Position numbers and translations under genes: made by a program | The notes under the pieces: model-generated | Seen by the model: the letters and a program-made list of their open reading frames with translations, nothing else | Database searches by the model: none | Told to the model about the DNA's origin: nothing | Shown here: piece by piece, positions 35,047-45,437 of the stretch | Numbering within the stretch: the stretch's first letter is position 1 | Layout: each line of letters opens with the position of its first letter | DNA from: Saccharopolyspora phatthalungensis | GTDB lineage: Bacteria; Actinomycetota; Actinomycetes; Mycobacteriales; Pseudonocardiaceae | Direction: 5' to 3' | Assembly: GCF_014203395.1 (NCBI RefSeq) | Contig: NZ_JACHIW010000001.1 | Span: 558,001-622,000, forward strand | Length of the DNA stretch: 64,000 nt

Positions 35047-36513
35047 ATGACGGAGTTCGCCATCGAAGAAGACCGTAATTTTTCTACGGAACACGACCTT
35101 CTGGTCTTCGGTCAACGGCTGCGGCACTTGCGCCGGGCTGCCGGACTCACCCTCGTGGAGCTGGGTGAGCGGGTCGGGCGTGCGCCGTCGCAGCTGTCGC
35201 TGCTGGAGAACGGCCACCGCGAACCGAAGCTGTCGCTGCTGCGCGCACTGGCCGACGCGCTGGGCTGCTCCGTCGACGACCTGCTGTCGAAGAAACCGCC
35301 GAACCGCCGCGCCGAGCTGGAGATCGCCGTGGAGAAGGCCCAGCTCGACCCGGTCTACCAGCGGCTGGGCGTGTCACCGCTGAAGGTCGGCAAACGCGTC
35401 CCCACCGAAGCGCTGGAGCACGTCCTCGCGCTCTACGAAGAACTCAAGCGCCGCGAGACCAAGCAGGTCGCCACGCCCGAGGAGGCCCGCAAGGCCAACG
35501 CCGAGCTGCGCCGCATGATGCGCGAACATGGCAACTACTTCCCCGAGATCGAGAAGGCCGCCGCCGGCATCCTCGACAAGGTCGGCTATCACGGCGGCCC
35601 GCTGTCCGAAGGCCTGATCCAGTCCATCGCCACCAACCTCGGCTACGGGCTCCGGTTCGTCACCGACTTGCCCCGCTCGGTCCGCTCGGTGACCGACCTG
35701 AAGAACCGGCGGATCTTCCTGCGCCGTGAATCACTGGGCATGCACAGCCCGCGAACCATCCTGCTGCAGACCCTCGGCCACCTCAGCCTCGGCCACCGGC
35801 AGCCCCGCGACTTCGCCGACTTCCTGCGACAGCGCGTCGAGGCGAACTACTTCGCCGCGGCGGTCCTGGTGCCGGAGCAGACCGCGGTGCCGTTCCTGCA
35901 GGACGCGAAGGCCGAACGCGACCTCGCCGTCGAGGACATGCGCGACGTGTTCTCGGTGTCCTACGAGATGGCCGCGCACCGCTTCACCAACCTCGCCACC
36001 CAATACCTGGACCTCGTCTGCCACTTCGTGCGCAACGACGAAACCGGCATCATCTACAAGGCGTACGAGAACGACGGGCTGGTCTTCCCCAGCGACCCGA
36101 CGGGCGCCATCGAGGGACAGCGGATGTGCCGGTACTGGGCCGGGCGCCAGGTGTTCGCCTCGCCGGACCGCTACTCGACCTACTACCAGTACACCGACAA
36201 GCCCGGTGCCACCCACTGGTGCGTCGCGCACGTCGACCCCAGCCGCGGGCGGGACTTCGCGATCACCCTCGGCGTGCCCTACACCGAGTCGCGGTGGTTC
36301 CGGGGCCGGGACACCAACAACCACTCCAAGTCGAAATGCCCGAACGGCGAATGCTGCCAGCGGCCACCGGCGGATCTCGCCAGCCGCTGGGAAGGCATGG
36401 TGTGGCCGTCGGCGCGGGCGCACTCGCACGTGCTCGCCGCGCTCCCGTCGGACACCTTCCCCGGCGTGGACGAGGCGGATGTGTACTCGTTCGTCGAGGC
36501 GCACCAGGGCTGA
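35047..36513 (+). CDS. ramB: Short-chain fatty acyl transcriptional regulator RamB
   Basis: 488 residues. Residues about 22-78 are an XRE helix-turn-helix ([20 protein letters not shown]), then a coiled linker, then the ImmA/IrrE-like (DUF955) zone with [14 protein letters not shown], where the HExxH of peptidases is not kept, and the C-terminal DUF2083 region with the Cys cluster KCPNGECC. This layout and the divergent isocitrate lyase gene match RamB of mycobacteria and corynebacteria, which controls acetate and propionate use. Confidence 0.92.
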   Translation: MTEFAIEEDRNFSTEHDLLVFGQRLRHLRRAAGLTLVELGERVGRAPSQLSLLENGHREPKLSLLRALADALGCSVDDLLSKKPPNRRAELEIAVEKAQLDPVYQRLGVSPLKVGKRVPTEALEHVLALYEELKRRETKQVATPEEARKANAELRRMMREHGNYFPEIEKAAAGILDKVGYHGGPLSEGLIQSIATNLGYGLRFVTDLPRSVRSVTDLKNRRIFLRRESLGMHSPRTILLQTLGHLSLGHRQPRDFADFLRQRVEANYFAAAVLVPEQTAVPFLQDAKAERDLAVEDMRDVFSVSYEMAAHRFTNLATQYLDLVCHFVRNDETGIIYKAYENDGLVFPSDPTGAIEGQRMCRYWAGRQVFASPDRYSTYYQYTDKPGATHWCVAHVDPSRGRDFAITLGVPYTESRWFRGRDTNNHSKSKCPNGECCQRPPADLASRWEGMVWPSARAHSHVLAALPSDTFPGVDEADVYSFVEAHQG

Positions 36514-37395
36514 TCAGCGGCGGCGCGGTTCGGCGCTGGCCCCGACCATCCGCACGAACTCCGCCGCCGCAGGCGAAAGCGGCCCAGGACGCCAGAACAG
36601 CACGCCCCGCCTGATCACCCGCGGCCGCAGCGGCAGCACAACGGCCCCGCGAGCGGCGGCGTCCCGGGCCATCAACTGCGGCAGCAAGGTCGCGCCGGCA
36701 CCCGCGAGCACCAGCGGGACGACCATCGCGTGGTGCGTGGTCTCCACCGCGACCGCAGGGCCGTTCGCACCGACCATGTCCTCGATGACCGCACGGGTCG
36801 CGGTGCCACGCGGCGTCGTCACCCAGTCCAGAGTGGACAGTTCGGAGCGGCTGAGCGTCTTGCGCTCCGGCGCGGAACCCGGCGGCAGCACTGCGAGGAT
36901 CTCCCGGCCGCGCAGCACCACGTTGGCCAGGTCGTCGATCGACTGCTCTGTGTCGACCATGCCGAGCTCGCACTCCCCGGCCCGCACCGTGCCGGTGACG
37001 TCCGCACCGAGCTCGGGATCCGAGACGGTGACGGCGACCTTCGGGTGCGCACGCAGGAAGGCGCCGATCAGCTCGGCCAGCGGATCCACGGCCAACGTGG
37101 TCTGCGCCACCACATCGAGTCGCCCGGCCGAGAGCCCAAGAACCCGCCGAACCGACGCCGACGCCGTGCTCAGGTCGCGCATCACCTGCCGCGCCGGCTC
37201 CACCAGCGCCTCCCCCGCCGCCGTCAGCGCAACCCCGTGCGGGAGCCGGTGGAACACCTTCCCACCCAGTTCGTGCTCCAAGTTCCGGATGGCATGAGAC
37301 AACGACGGCTGGGCCACGTGCAGCGCCTGCGCGGCAGCGGTGAAACTGCCGTGCTCGGCGATGGCCAAGAAGTACTCCAGCTCCCGCCGCTCCAT
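36514..37395 (-). CDS. LysR family transcriptional regulator
   Basis: 293 residues from MERRELEYFLAIAEHG, preceded by GGGGAGGG; 33 upstream codons are open but not coding. Helix-turn-helix: SFTAAAQALHVAQPSLSHAI. The effector domain follows with HATTLLPQLMAR-like residues. Its stop abuts the ramB stop base to base, so the genes converge with no space. It is 178 bp from the sulfatase stop on the same strand, so no obvious target is divergent. Confidence 0.9.
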   Translation of the reverse strand: MERRELEYFLAIAEHGSFTAAAQALHVAQPSLSHAIRNLEHELGGKVFHRLPHGVALTAAGEALVEPARQVMRDLSTASASVRRVLGLSAGRLDVVAQTTLAVDPLAELIGAFLRAHPKVAVTVSDPELGADVTGTVRAGECELGMVDTEQSIDDLANVVLRGREILAVLPPGSAPERKTLSRSELSTLDWVTTPRGTATRAVIEDMVGANGPAVAVETTHHAMVVPLVLAGAGATLLPQLMARDAAARGAVVLPLRPRVIRRGVLFWRPGPLSPAAAEFVRMVGASAEPRRR

Positions 37396-37573
37396 ACCCT
37401 CCCCTTCACCGCCTGCGCCTCCGATATTCGCAGGTAGACAGGGCCGTGACGAACCCACGCCGCCGTTGAAGAGCGTTTCAAAAGTGGTTTGCACAGCTGA
37501 CCGAACACGGGCGCGGCCCAGTCAGGCCCTTGCCGACGCGCTCGCGGTGTGGACGAACCAAGTTCGCCAGCCG

Positions 37574-39913
37574 CTACTCGTGGGCGGTGCGGAACGTGTG
37601 CTCGGCCGCGAGGTCGGTGTGCTGGTCGTCCGCGAGGTCGACGCGCACGTGGTGCAGGCGCCCGGTGAACCGGTTGTCGACCACGGGGTAGTCGTCGACC
37701 ACCGGCGAGGCCCGGTCCACCCCGATGTCGAAGGTCTCATCGAAAGCGAAGTAGTACGGGATCGTCTCCTCGATCCGCCCGGCGGCGACCTCCGCGCCAT
37801 CGACCAGCAACGACGCTGTGCCGCCCTTGCCCACACCGCCACCCTCGTAGTCGAACCGCAGCCGCACCTCATGCCGACCGGCCGGCACCGGCTGCGGTGC
37901 ACTCACCCGGTGCACCGTCAGCCCGAAGTAGTTGTAGGCGTAGCAGGGCCTGCCCCCGTGGAAATAGAACGACCAGCCGCCAAAGCGACCGCCCTGCGCC
38001 ACCAGCACCCCCTCCGCGCCGCCGGCAGGCACCTCGACCAGAGCGGTCAAGACATGCGAGCGGTTCTTGACGTTCGGCGCGGTCTCCTCGGTCAACCGCT
38101 TGGCACCGTCGTGGAAGGTGACCGACCGGCGCTCACCCATCAGATCCAGCCGGCCCGCCTCCAGCGGGTTCTCCCGCTCGGTCATCCGGTCATCGAGTGG
38201 CAGCACGTTGTGCTTGGCCGCCTCGACGAGGAACAACTGCTGGAGTTCCCGCAGCTTATCCGGGTGCTCCGCCGCCAGGTCGTGAGCCTGAGTCCAGTCC
38301 ACGTTGGTGTCATACAGCTCCCACCGGTCGTCGTCGAACGAGCGGCGCGCACCGTCGTGCACCATCACCCACGGGGTGCCGTGCCTGGTCACCGCCATCC
38401 AGCCGTCGTGGTAGATGCCGCGATTGCCGACCATCTCGAAGTACTGCACCCGATGCCGGTCCGGCGCCGCCGGGTCGTTGAAGCTGTAGAGCATGCTGGT
38501 GCCCTCGATGGGCTGCTGCGCGACACCGTTGACCTCGGCGGGATGCGGCAACCCGGCCGCCTCCAGGATCGTCGGGACGACGTCGATTACATGGTGGAAC
38601 TGATCGCGGATCCCGCCCCGGTCGGCGATCCCGGCCGGCCAGTGCACGATCATCCCGTCCCGGATCCCGCCGAAGTGCGAAGCGACCTGCTTCGTCCACT
38701 GGTAGGGCGTGTTCATCGCCAATGCCCAGCCGACCGGGTAGTGCGCGTGCGTGGTTGCATCACCGAGCGCCGAATCCTGGGAGTTGATGAACTCGGCGCT
38801 GTCCGGGATGCCGCTGGCGAAGCGGTGCTCGTTGAGCGTTCCGCCCAGACCGCCCTCGGCCGACGCGCCGTTGTCACCGAGAATGTAAACGAACAGCGTG
38901 TTGTCCAGTTCACCCAACTCCCGCAAGGCATCGACGAACCGGCCGACCTGAATATCGGTGTGCTCGGCGAAACCCGCGTAGAGCTCCATCAACGAAGCCG
39001 CCGCACGCTTCTCGGGCGCCGACAGCTCGTCCCAGTGCGGGACGCCCTCGGCCCACGGCGCGAGTTCCGCATCGCGCGGTACGACGCCGAGTTCTTTCTG
39101 CCTCCGCAAAGTGGCCTCGCGCTGCGCGTCCCAACCGTGGTCGAACTTCCCGCGGTAGCGCTCCCTGAACTCCTTCGGCACGTGGTACGGCGCGTGCGTG
39201 GCGCCGAACGGCAAATAGACGAAGAAGGGGTTGTCCGGCTTGAGGGCCTGCTGATTGCGCACCCAATCAATGGCCTGATCGACAAGATCCTCGGACAGGT
39301 GATAGCCGTCCTCCGGCTTGCGCGACGGCTCCACCGGATTCGTGCCGTCGAACAGCACCGGATACCAGTGGTTCATCTCCGCGCACAGGAAACCGTAGAA
39401 CTTCTCGAAGCCCTCACCGGTCGGCCACCGGTCGAACGGCCCGGCGGCGCTCACATCACGCGCCGGGGTCTGGTGCCACTTGCCGAACGCCGCTGTGTTG
39501 TAGCCGTTGCCCTGCAGGATCTGGCCGATCGTCGCCGCCGACAACGGCCGGATGCCGCAGTAACCGGGCGCGGCGCTTGCCATCTCGGTCGTGACGCCCA
39601 TCCCGACCGAATGATGGTTGCGCCCGGTCAGCAACGCCTGCCGGGTCGGAGAGCAGATGGCGGTGACGTGAAAGCGGCTGTAGCGCAGGCCGCCGTCGGC
39701 CAACCGGTCAGCGGTCGGCATCTGGCACGGCCCGCCGAACGCGCTCGATGCGCCGAAACCCATGTCGTCGATGAGCACCACGACGACGTTCGGCGCTCCC
39801 TCCGGCGGGCGCAACGGCTGGCGCGGCCGAAAGGCCGGGCGCTGGTCGCGCACGTCCAGCGCGGTCGCGGATGGCGGCTCGGGGTCCGGAATCGGCAACC
39901 GATCACGCAACAT
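37574..39913 (-). CDS. Arylsulfatase
   Basis: 779 residues from MLRDRLPIPD; an earlier Met exists 19 codons up. The sulfatase signature ICSPTRQALLTGR has the Cys (C87) that is converted to formylglycine, within CxPxR. Metal residues occur in VLIDDMGFG (DD) and ILGDNGASAEGG (DN). The length matches large actinobacterial and mycobacterial arylsulfatases with a C-terminal beta domain (from about 640). No signal peptide, so it is probably cytoplasmic. It releases sulfate from sulfate esters, a possible sulfur source for the assimilation operon. No formylglycine-generating enzyme is in the window. Confidence 0.92.
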   Translation of the reverse strand: MLRDRLPIPDPEPPSATALDVRDQRPAFRPRQPLRPPEGAPNVVVVLIDDMGFGASSAFGGPCQMPTADRLADGGLRYSRFHVTAICSPTRQALLTGRNHHSVGMGVTTEMASAAPGYCGIRPLSAATIGQILQGNGYNTAAFGKWHQTPARDVSAAGPFDRWPTGEGFEKFYGFLCAEMNHWYPVLFDGTNPVEPSRKPEDGYHLSEDLVDQAIDWVRNQQALKPDNPFFVYLPFGATHAPYHVPKEFRERYRGKFDHGWDAQREATLRRQKELGVVPRDAELAPWAEGVPHWDELSAPEKRAAASLMELYAGFAEHTDIQVGRFVDALRELGELDNTLFVYILGDNGASAEGGLGGTLNEHRFASGIPDSAEFINSQDSALGDATTHAHYPVGWALAMNTPYQWTKQVASHFGGIRDGMIVHWPAGIADRGGIRDQFHHVIDVVPTILEAAGLPHPAEVNGVAQQPIEGTSMLYSFNDPAAPDRHRVQYFEMVGNRGIYHDGWMAVTRHGTPWVMVHDGARRSFDDDRWELYDTNVDWTQAHDLAAEHPDKLRELQQLFLVEAAKHNVLPLDDRMTERENPLEAGRLDLMGERRSVTFHDGAKRLTEETAPNVKNRSHVLTALVEVPAGGAEGVLVAQGGRFGGWSFYFHGGRPCYAYNYFGLTVHRVSAPQPVPAGRHEVRLRFDYEGGGVGKGGTASLLVDGAEVAAGRIEETIPYYFAFDETFDIGVDRASPVVDDYPVVDNRFTGRLHHVRVDLADDQHTDLAAEHTFRTAHE

Positions 39914-40143
39914 TTCCACTCTCAACCTCCCGCAGATTCGACGGTGTAGCAACGAACTGAGCGGCGACAATCCGAAAACGCCACCTATTCAAAGCATTCC
40001 ACGATCCATGCTAGCGGCCACTGAATCGCGCACCAGCAGGTTCGACGTGCCCAGCATCGCAAACCCGCAGCGTCATGCCTGATCAGCGCGACATCGCAGC
40101 GAGGAAGACCATTTGTCGATTCGCTCCATAGAAGATGTCTATC

Positions 40144-40347
40144 TCACCCGAGTGCGCCGCGCAGTATCGCCAACCAGGCCGCCGTGGCTTCCAGCAACGC
40201 ACGCCTGGTGCGCAGTACGACGTCGAACGCGCGGCAGACCCAGCCGACCATCGGTGGCCAGATGCGCGAACGCCCTAACCCCTGCTCGACGACGCGCTCG
40301 ATCGCGGCGTCGGCAATGCGCGTTCGGCGGTCCCGCTCACGCCTCAC
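40144..40347 (-). pseudogene. TetR-family regulator fragment
   Basis: 67 codons. The start (RRTRIADAAIERVVEQGL) is a TetR first helix and the end (RTRRALLEATAAWLA) matches the end of the DNA-binding domain, but the middle is readable only in another frame (GLPR region). The ligand domain is absent. Two frameshifts plus truncation. The 230 bp between it and the sulfatase start hold nothing recognisable. Confidence 0.5.
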
Positions 40348-40492
40348 TCGGCCTCCTCGATATCACACCCGTGCTCTACATCCGTAGAGCCGCTATGTAT
40401 GCAGAGGGGGAAGGTGTTCGACCGATCGCATGGCGATGTGCGGGTGCGCTTCGACCCGCTCCGCGGCTGATCGCGTCAATCCACTGACGACA

Positions 40493-40522
40493 AACCGGTA
40501 CCGGTGATCGCCGGTACCGGTT
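40493..40522. terminator. Perfect 12-bp hairpin next to the Uma2 remnant
   Basis: AACCGGTACCGG and CCGGTACCGGTT with a six-base loop. It lies just past the stop of the Uma2 remnant on the minus strand and is probably its old terminator. The region from 40348 to here holds no gene. Confidence 0.6.
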
Positions 40523-40532
40523 GTGCTGTCGA

Positions 40533-40754
40533 CTATCCCGACCGACGACGCCCCAGGAGTTCCGAGTAAACGATGCGCACCGGGAACGGCAGCCAAGTTC
40601 AACCCTCCGGGCCGCTGACCTTGGCCACCAGGTGGTATTCGCCGTTGTCGACGAACTCGTACCGGTGTCCCTCGTCGGGCATCGTGTCGTACACCGTGAA
40701 CGGGCGATCCTGGACGATGCCGTGCGAACCGGTCGTCTCTGCCTCGGCTGCCAT
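40533..40754 (-). pseudogene. Uma2 family remnant with internal deletion
   Basis: Begins with an ATG and residues RPFTVYDTMPDEGHRYEFVD, the Uma2 N-terminus, then jumps to a C-terminal piece (GEYHLVAKVSG) and, after a frameshift near 40610, to WLPFPVRIVYSELLG, the Uma2 C-terminus. The whole catalytic middle (PDVVV, AIEVVSP) is gone. It lies 20 bp from the lepA stop. Confidence 0.7.
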
Positions 40755-40774
40755 GGTGCGCCGAATGCCGACGG

Positions 40775-42625
40775 CTACTTCTTGCCTTTGGCCTTGTCGT
40801 CCTTGGCCTCGTCGGTGGACAGCGCGGCAACGAAGGCTTCCTGCGGGACCTCGACCCGGCCGATCGTTTTCATCCGCTTCTTGCCCTCCTTCTGCTTCTC
40901 CAGCAGCTTGCGCTTCCGGCTGATGTCACCGCCGTAGCACTTGGCGAGCACATCCTTGCGGATCGCGCGGATCGTCTCGCGGGCGATGATCCGCGACCCG
41001 ATCGCCGCCTGGATCGGCACCTCGAACTGCTGCCGCGGGATCAGCTCGCGCAGCTTCGAGGCCATCTTCGTGCCGTAGGCATAGGCGGCGTCGCGATGCA
41101 CGATCGCGCTGAACGCGTCCACCGGTTCGCCCTGCAGCAGGATGTCGACCTTGACCAGGTTCGACGCCTGCATGCCGGACTCCTCGTAGTCCATCGAGGC
41201 GTAGCCGCGGGTCCTGGACTTGAGCTGGTCGAAGAAGTCGAACACGATCTCCGCCAGCGGCAGCGTGTAGCGCAGCTCGACGCGGCTCTCCGACAGGTAG
41301 TCCATGCCCGACAACTGTCCGCGACGGCCCTGGCACAACTCCATGATCGTGCCCACGAACTCCGACGGTGCGATGATCGTGCACTTGGCGACCGGTTCGA
41401 AGACGTCCTTGATCTTGCCCTCGGGCCAGTCGGACGGGTTGGTCACCACCAGCTCCGTGCCGTCCTCCATGTGCACGTGGTAGACCACGTTCGGCGCGGT
41501 GGAGATCAGGTTCAGGTTGAACTCGCGTTCCAGCCGGTCGCGGGTGATCTCCAGGTGCAGCAGCCCGAGGAACCCGCAGCGGAACCCGAAGCCCAGCGCC
41601 CCCGAGGTCTCCGGCTCGTAGGTCAGCGCCGCGTCGTTGAGCTGCAGCTTGTCCAACGCCTCGCGCAGCAGCGGATAATCCGTGCCGTCCACCGGGTAGA
41701 GCCCGGAGTACACCATCGGCTTCGGCTCGCGGTAGCCGCTGAGCGGCTTCTCGGCGCCCTTGCGCTCGGCCGTGATCGTGTCACCGACCTTGGACTGCCG
41801 GACGTCCTTCACCCCGGTGATCAGGTAGCCGACCTCGCCGACGCCGAGGCCGGCGGACGGCTTGGGTTCCGGCGAGATGATGCCGACTTCCAGCAGCTCG
41901 TGGGTGGCGTGGGTGGACATCATCCGGATCCGCTGCCGCGGGGTGATCTTGCCGTCGACCACCCGGATGTAGGTGACCACGCCGCGGTAGGTGTCGTAGA
42001 CCGAGTCGAAGATCATCGCACGCGGCGGCGCGTCGGAAACACCTTCCGGCGCCGGGATCTGGCGCACCACCTCGTCGAGCACCGACCCGACGCCCTCACC
42101 GGTCTTGGCCGACACCCGCAGCACATCCTCCGGCTCGCAGCCGATGATGTGCGCGAGCTCGGCGGCGTACTTGTCCGGCTCGGCGGCCGGCAGGTCGATC
42201 TTGTTGAGCACCGGGATGATCTGCAGGTCGTGCTCCATGGCGAGGTACAAGTTCGCCAGCGTCTGCGCCTCGATGCCCTGTGCGGCGTCGACCAGCAGCA
42301 CCGCGCCTTCGCAGGCCGCCAGCGACCGGCTGACCTCGTAGGTGAAGTCGACGTGCCCGGGGGTGTCGATCATGTGCAGCACGTGGTCGACGCCGTCCGC
42401 GGTCCACGGCAGGCGCACGTTCTGCGCCTTGATCGTGATGCCCCGCTCCCGCTCGATGTCCATCCGGTCGAGATACTGGGCCCGGTACGCGCGTTCCTCC
42501 AGCACACCGGTCAACTGCAGCATGCGGTCGGCCAGCGTTGACTTGCCGTGGTCGATGTGCGCGATGATGCAGAAGTTCCGGATTCGCTCCGGGGGCGTGA
42601 ACGTGGTGTCGGCGAAACTGCTCAC
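40775..42625 (-). CDS. lepA: Elongation factor 4 (LepA)
   Basis: 616 residues. GTPase motifs [18 protein letters not shown] and NKIDLP, then domains II and III, the LepA-specific C-terminal domain with [20 protein letters not shown] and a Lys-rich tail. It acts on stalled or initiating ribosomes (back-translocation has been proposed). Very conserved, single-copy. It is divergent from the methyltransferase with a 130-bp promoter gap. Confidence 0.98.
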   Translation of the reverse strand: MSSFADTTFTPPERIRNFCIIAHIDHGKSTLADRMLQLTGVLEERAYRAQYLDRMDIERERGITIKAQNVRLPWTADGVDHVLHMIDTPGHVDFTYEVSRSLAACEGAVLLVDAAQGIEAQTLANLYLAMEHDLQIIPVLNKIDLPAAEPDKYAAELAHIIGCEPEDVLRVSAKTGEGVGSVLDEVVRQIPAPEGVSDAPPRAMIFDSVYDTYRGVVTYIRVVDGKITPRQRIRMMSTHATHELLEVGIISPEPKPSAGLGVGEVGYLITGVKDVRQSKVGDTITAERKGAEKPLSGYREPKPMVYSGLYPVDGTDYPLLREALDKLQLNDAALTYEPETSGALGFGFRCGFLGLLHLEITRDRLEREFNLNLISTAPNVVYHVHMEDGTELVVTNPSDWPEGKIKDVFEPVAKCTIIAPSEFVGTIMELCQGRRGQLSGMDYLSESRVELRYTLPLAEIVFDFFDQLKSRTRGYASMDYEESGMQASNLVKVDILLQGEPVDAFSAIVHRDAAYAYGTKMASKLRELIPRQQFEVPIQAAIGSRIIARETIRAIRKDVLAKCYGGDISRKRKLLEKQKEGKKRMKTIGRVEVPQEAFVAALSTDEAKDDKAKGKK

Positions 42626-42755
42626 TCAGTGTTCCTCGCGGATGTCGACTGGTGCGGGGGTTCACTCCATCGTCCCATGACACGCCCGGTACCCGGCGCC
42701 CAACTCCGGGTCATCCCCGATGCGACCACCTGCCCCGGGGTGCTGAGCTGGTCAT

Positions 42756-43340
42756 ATGAGCGGATTCGCCGGTTTCGCCCTGCACCGTGCGTTCGGTCAC
42801 CCCAGCGGCCTGCTGGGGGCCTTGGGCGGGGCCCTGATGGCGCGCGGCAACGCGGCGGCGGAGCAGCAGGTGGTGCGCCTGGCCCGGCTGACCGGGAGCG
42901 AACAGGTGCTGGTCATCGGCCCAGGGCCCGGCGTGGGTTTGCGGGCAGCGGGCGAGCAGGCGGCTTCAGTGGTCGCGGTCGAACCGTCGGCGCGCATGCG
43001 TCAAGCCGCCGACCGTCGGTGCGCTGACCTGCCGAACGTGGTCGTGCGCGGCGGCACCGCCGAAGCCACCGGGCAGGGGGACGCCGCGTTCGACGTGGTG
43101 CTGAGCGTGAACAACGTCCAGCTATGGCCGGACCGCGCGGCCGCGCTCGCCGAACTGCGCCGCGTGCTCCGGCCCGGCGGAATCCTGCTGCTGTCGACGC
43201 ACGAACGCTGGCTGCCCGGCGGCCGCTCCGGTCTCCACGCCGACGTCCAGGCGGCCGGTTTCACCGACGTGCAGACCTGGGCCTGGCAACCGCCTACCCG
43301 AGGCACCACCCAGGCCCAGACCCGAGCCGTCCGGACCTAA
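42756..43340 (+). CDS. Class I SAM-dependent methyltransferase
   Basis: 194 residues. SAM motif VLVIGPGPGVGLRAAGE, acidic motif II VVAVEPSARM, and VLRPGGILLLSTHERW. Small Rossmann-fold methyltransferase of the Methyltransf_11 type. Substrate not known. GTGA or overlapping neighbours are absent, so it is monocistronic. Confidence 0.85.
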   Translation: MSGFAGFALHRAFGHPSGLLGALGGALMARGNAAAEQQVVRLARLTGSEQVLVIGPGPGVGLRAAGEQAASVVAVEPSARMRQAADRRCADLPNVVVRGGTAEATGQGDAAFDVVLSVNNVQLWPDRAAALAELRRVLRPGGILLLSTHERWLPGGRSGLHADVQAAGFTDVQTWAWQPPTRGTTQAQTRAVRT

Positions 43341-43456
43341 GAGGACAGTCACACCACGGACCGAAGCGAAACCTCGGGACGCTTCAGCACGGCACCGCCC
43401 TCCCTGCCCTGACCTGGCCCGTTTCGGTTGCGGACAGGGCAGGTTCGGCCAATGGC

Positions 43457-43837
43457 TCAGGGCTTGCGGGCGTCGACGCGGAGCGGGTGACCGGCGGGAA
43501 TCTCCACCAAGACGATGCGCATCCCGTCCGGATCGGCGACCCAGCCCTCATCGAGACCCCACGGCTGCCGCTCGGGTTCGGCGAGCACTGTCACGCCCTG
43601 GTCGCGTAGCCGGTTGAATTCGCTGCGCACATCGCGCACCTGCAACCACAGCACCTGGTCCGGGCTCGGCCCCGGCCCGCCCCTGCCGGAGATCTCCAGA
43701 AACCCCTGCCCGAGGAAGAAAACCGTGCCACTCGGGAATTCGCGCGCGATGGCCAGCCCGAGCACGTCCCGGTAGAACCGCAACGAGCGTTCCCAATCCC
43801 GGGGCCGAAGGATCAACCGGCTGTTCAAGACCTCCAT
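43457..43837 (-). CDS. VOC family protein (glyoxalase/bleomycin-resistance fold)
   Basis: 126 residues, the usual single-domain length. The two beta-alpha-beta modules are seen (SLRFYRDVLGLAI; LQVRDVRSEFNRLRDQGVTV) with the ending GWVADPDGMRIVLVEIP. Glu of FLEIS and of VLVEI are possible metal ligands. The substrate is unknown; drug binding, a dioxygenase or a glyoxalase is possible. Convergent with the methyltransferase. Confidence 0.83.
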   Translation of the reverse strand: MEVLNSRLILRPRDWERSLRFYRDVLGLAIAREFPSGTVFFLGQGFLEISGRGGPGPSPDQVLWLQVRDVRSEFNRLRDQGVTVLAEPERQPWGLDEGWVADPDGMRIVLVEIPAGHPLRVDARKP

Positions 43838-44020
43838 GCCCCGTTTCTACCCGGAGGCACCAGCGATCGCCGAGTGGCGGGTCACCGCAGGACGGTGATG
43901 CTTCGGCGGACCGGGCGGCCACCCTTGACGTCTGGCACTCCAGCGCTTGTATGGACACGCAGCTTCAGGCGAATCGGGGCTTGGATCACCGCCGGGGCGC
44001 GTTGGCGCGGCGGCGCCGGT

Positions 44021-44827
44021 TCAGACGCCGGCGGCGAGCTTCCAACCGAGACTGATGACCAGCCCGACCACCACGGTCAGGAAAACCCGCCGCACGAAAC
44101 CGGATCCACGCTTGGCCGCCATCGCCGCGCCGAGAACACTGCCCGCCATGTTGCACGACGCCATCACCAGCGCCAAGCCCCACAGCACCTTCCCGGCCGG
44201 GATGAAAAACGTCAGGGCACCGATGTTCGTGGCGACATTGACGATCTTCGCCGTCGCCGAAGCCGTGACGAACGCGAAACCGACCAGGCCGACGAGCAGG
44301 AACACCAGGAACGAGCCGGTACCGGGCCCGGCGATGCCGTCCCAGAACCCGATCAAGGCGCCACCGATGAGCATCACCACCAGCTGCCGGCCTCGCTCGA
44401 ACCGCGGCACATCCGCCGAACCCAGCCCAGGTTTGCGCCAGATGTACACGCCGACGACGGCCAACGCCACCAGGACGATGACGTTGAGGACCTGCGACGG
44501 CAACGCATCGGCCAGCGCTGCGCCGCCGAGCGATCCGAGCAAGGCGACGAGCGCCATCGACAACGCGGAGCGCCAGTCGATAGGCGTTCGCTTGGCATAG
44601 GTGCGGGCGGCTGCCGCGGTCCCGGCGATCGACGACACCTTGTTGGTGGCCAGCGAATAGATCACCTCGCCGCCCGGTAGCAGCAGCATCAACGCCGGCA
44701 ACTGGATCAGGCCACCGCCACCGACAATCGCATCAACCGCCCCGGCGAGGAATGCGGCGCTGCCGAGGAACAGCAGCCCGGCGAGAGACAGATCGGCGAA
44801 TCCGGGCCAGTTCAACGCTGCGAGCAC
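44021..44827 (-). CDS. TSUP family permease (TauE/SafE, sulfite/sulfonate exporter type)
   Basis: 268 residues from GTG 44827; the frame is open 24 codons further up. About eight hydrophobic segments, with the repeated TSUP pattern GAVDAIVGGGGLIQLPALML in the first half and IGFWDGIAGPGTGSFLVFLL in the second. These transport sulfite, sulfonates or similar anions. It may relate to the sulfur metabolism of the window, but it is 37 kb away and alone. Convergent with the VOC gene. Confidence 0.85.
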   Translation of the reverse strand: MLAALNWPGFADLSLAGLLFLGSAAFLAGAVDAIVGGGGLIQLPALMLLLPGGEVIYSLATNKVSSIAGTAAAARTYAKRTPIDWRSALSMALVALLGSLGGAALADALPSQVLNVIVLVALAVVGVYIWRKPGLGSADVPRFERGRQLVVMLIGGALIGFWDGIAGPGTGSFLVFLLVGLVGFAFVTASATAKIVNVATNIGALTFFIPAGKVLWGLALVMASCNMAGSVLGAAMAAKRGSGFVRRVFLTVVVGLVISLGWKLAAGV

Positions 44828-45057
44828 GAGACTCGACCCTATGGTGTGCAGGCACCGGTTCCGAGCTGATGTGATCGCTCTCGCGGCTGGTGTGACCATT
44901 CACGCCCTGCGCCGCCCGGTCGCCATCCACGCAGGTGGCCGCTGTTAGCATGGACGACCGTGCCGTGCGGCATTCCGCCGTGGAGGAAACCTGCCTGAGC
45001 GCAGCGCCGACGACAGCGCGGCACGATCGATTCAACAGACGAGAAAGAGGCGCCACC

Positions 45058-45318
45058 GTGGCCAACATCAAGTCCCAGATGAAGCGGATCAAGACCAACG
45101 AGCAGAACCGGCAGCGCAACAAGGCCGTGAAGTCCTCGGTCAAGAGCGCCATCCGCAAGTTCCGCGAGGCCGCTGACGCCGGCGAGAAGGACAAAGCCCT
45201 CGACCTGCAGCGGGCCGCCAGCCGCGCACTGGACAAGGCCGCCAGCAAGGGTGTCATCCACAAGAACCAGGCCGCGAACAAGAAGTCCGCGATGGCGCAG
45301 CGCGCCAACCAGCTCTGA
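45058..45318 (+). CDS. rpsT: 30S ribosomal protein S20
   Basis: 86 residues from the GTG that precedes [20 protein letters not shown]. The whole sequence is helical and Lys/Arg/Ala rich. It binds 16S rRNA early in 30S assembly. GAAAGAGG lies about six bases upstream. It is followed by a strong terminator and converges with holA, the usual actinobacterial arrangement. Confidence 0.97.
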   Translation: MANIKSQMKRIKTNEQNRQRNKAVKSSVKSAIRKFREAADAGEKDKALDLQRAASRALDKAASKGVIHKNQAANKKSAMAQRANQL

Positions 45319-45334
45319 GCTGAAGCCGAGCTTC

Positions 45335-45368
45335 GGCCCCTTCCTCGTTTCCGGGGAAGGGGCCTTTT
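45335..45368 (+). terminator. Rho-independent terminator of rpsT
   Basis: GGCCCCTTCC (45335-45344) and GGAAGGGGCC (45355-45364), 10-bp perfect stem, 10-base loop, then TTTT. Confidence 0.92.
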
Positions 45369-45437
45369 GCCGTTCACCCGTCCCGGGCGGAGACCGCGAT
45401 TTCTCTTGAAACCGCTAGCGGCTATGAACCGCGAGGG

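Noticed and set aside
37340..39949. 869-codon plus-strand frame opposite the sulfatase
   Set aside because: Antisense shadow; sulfatase motifs are on the minus strand.
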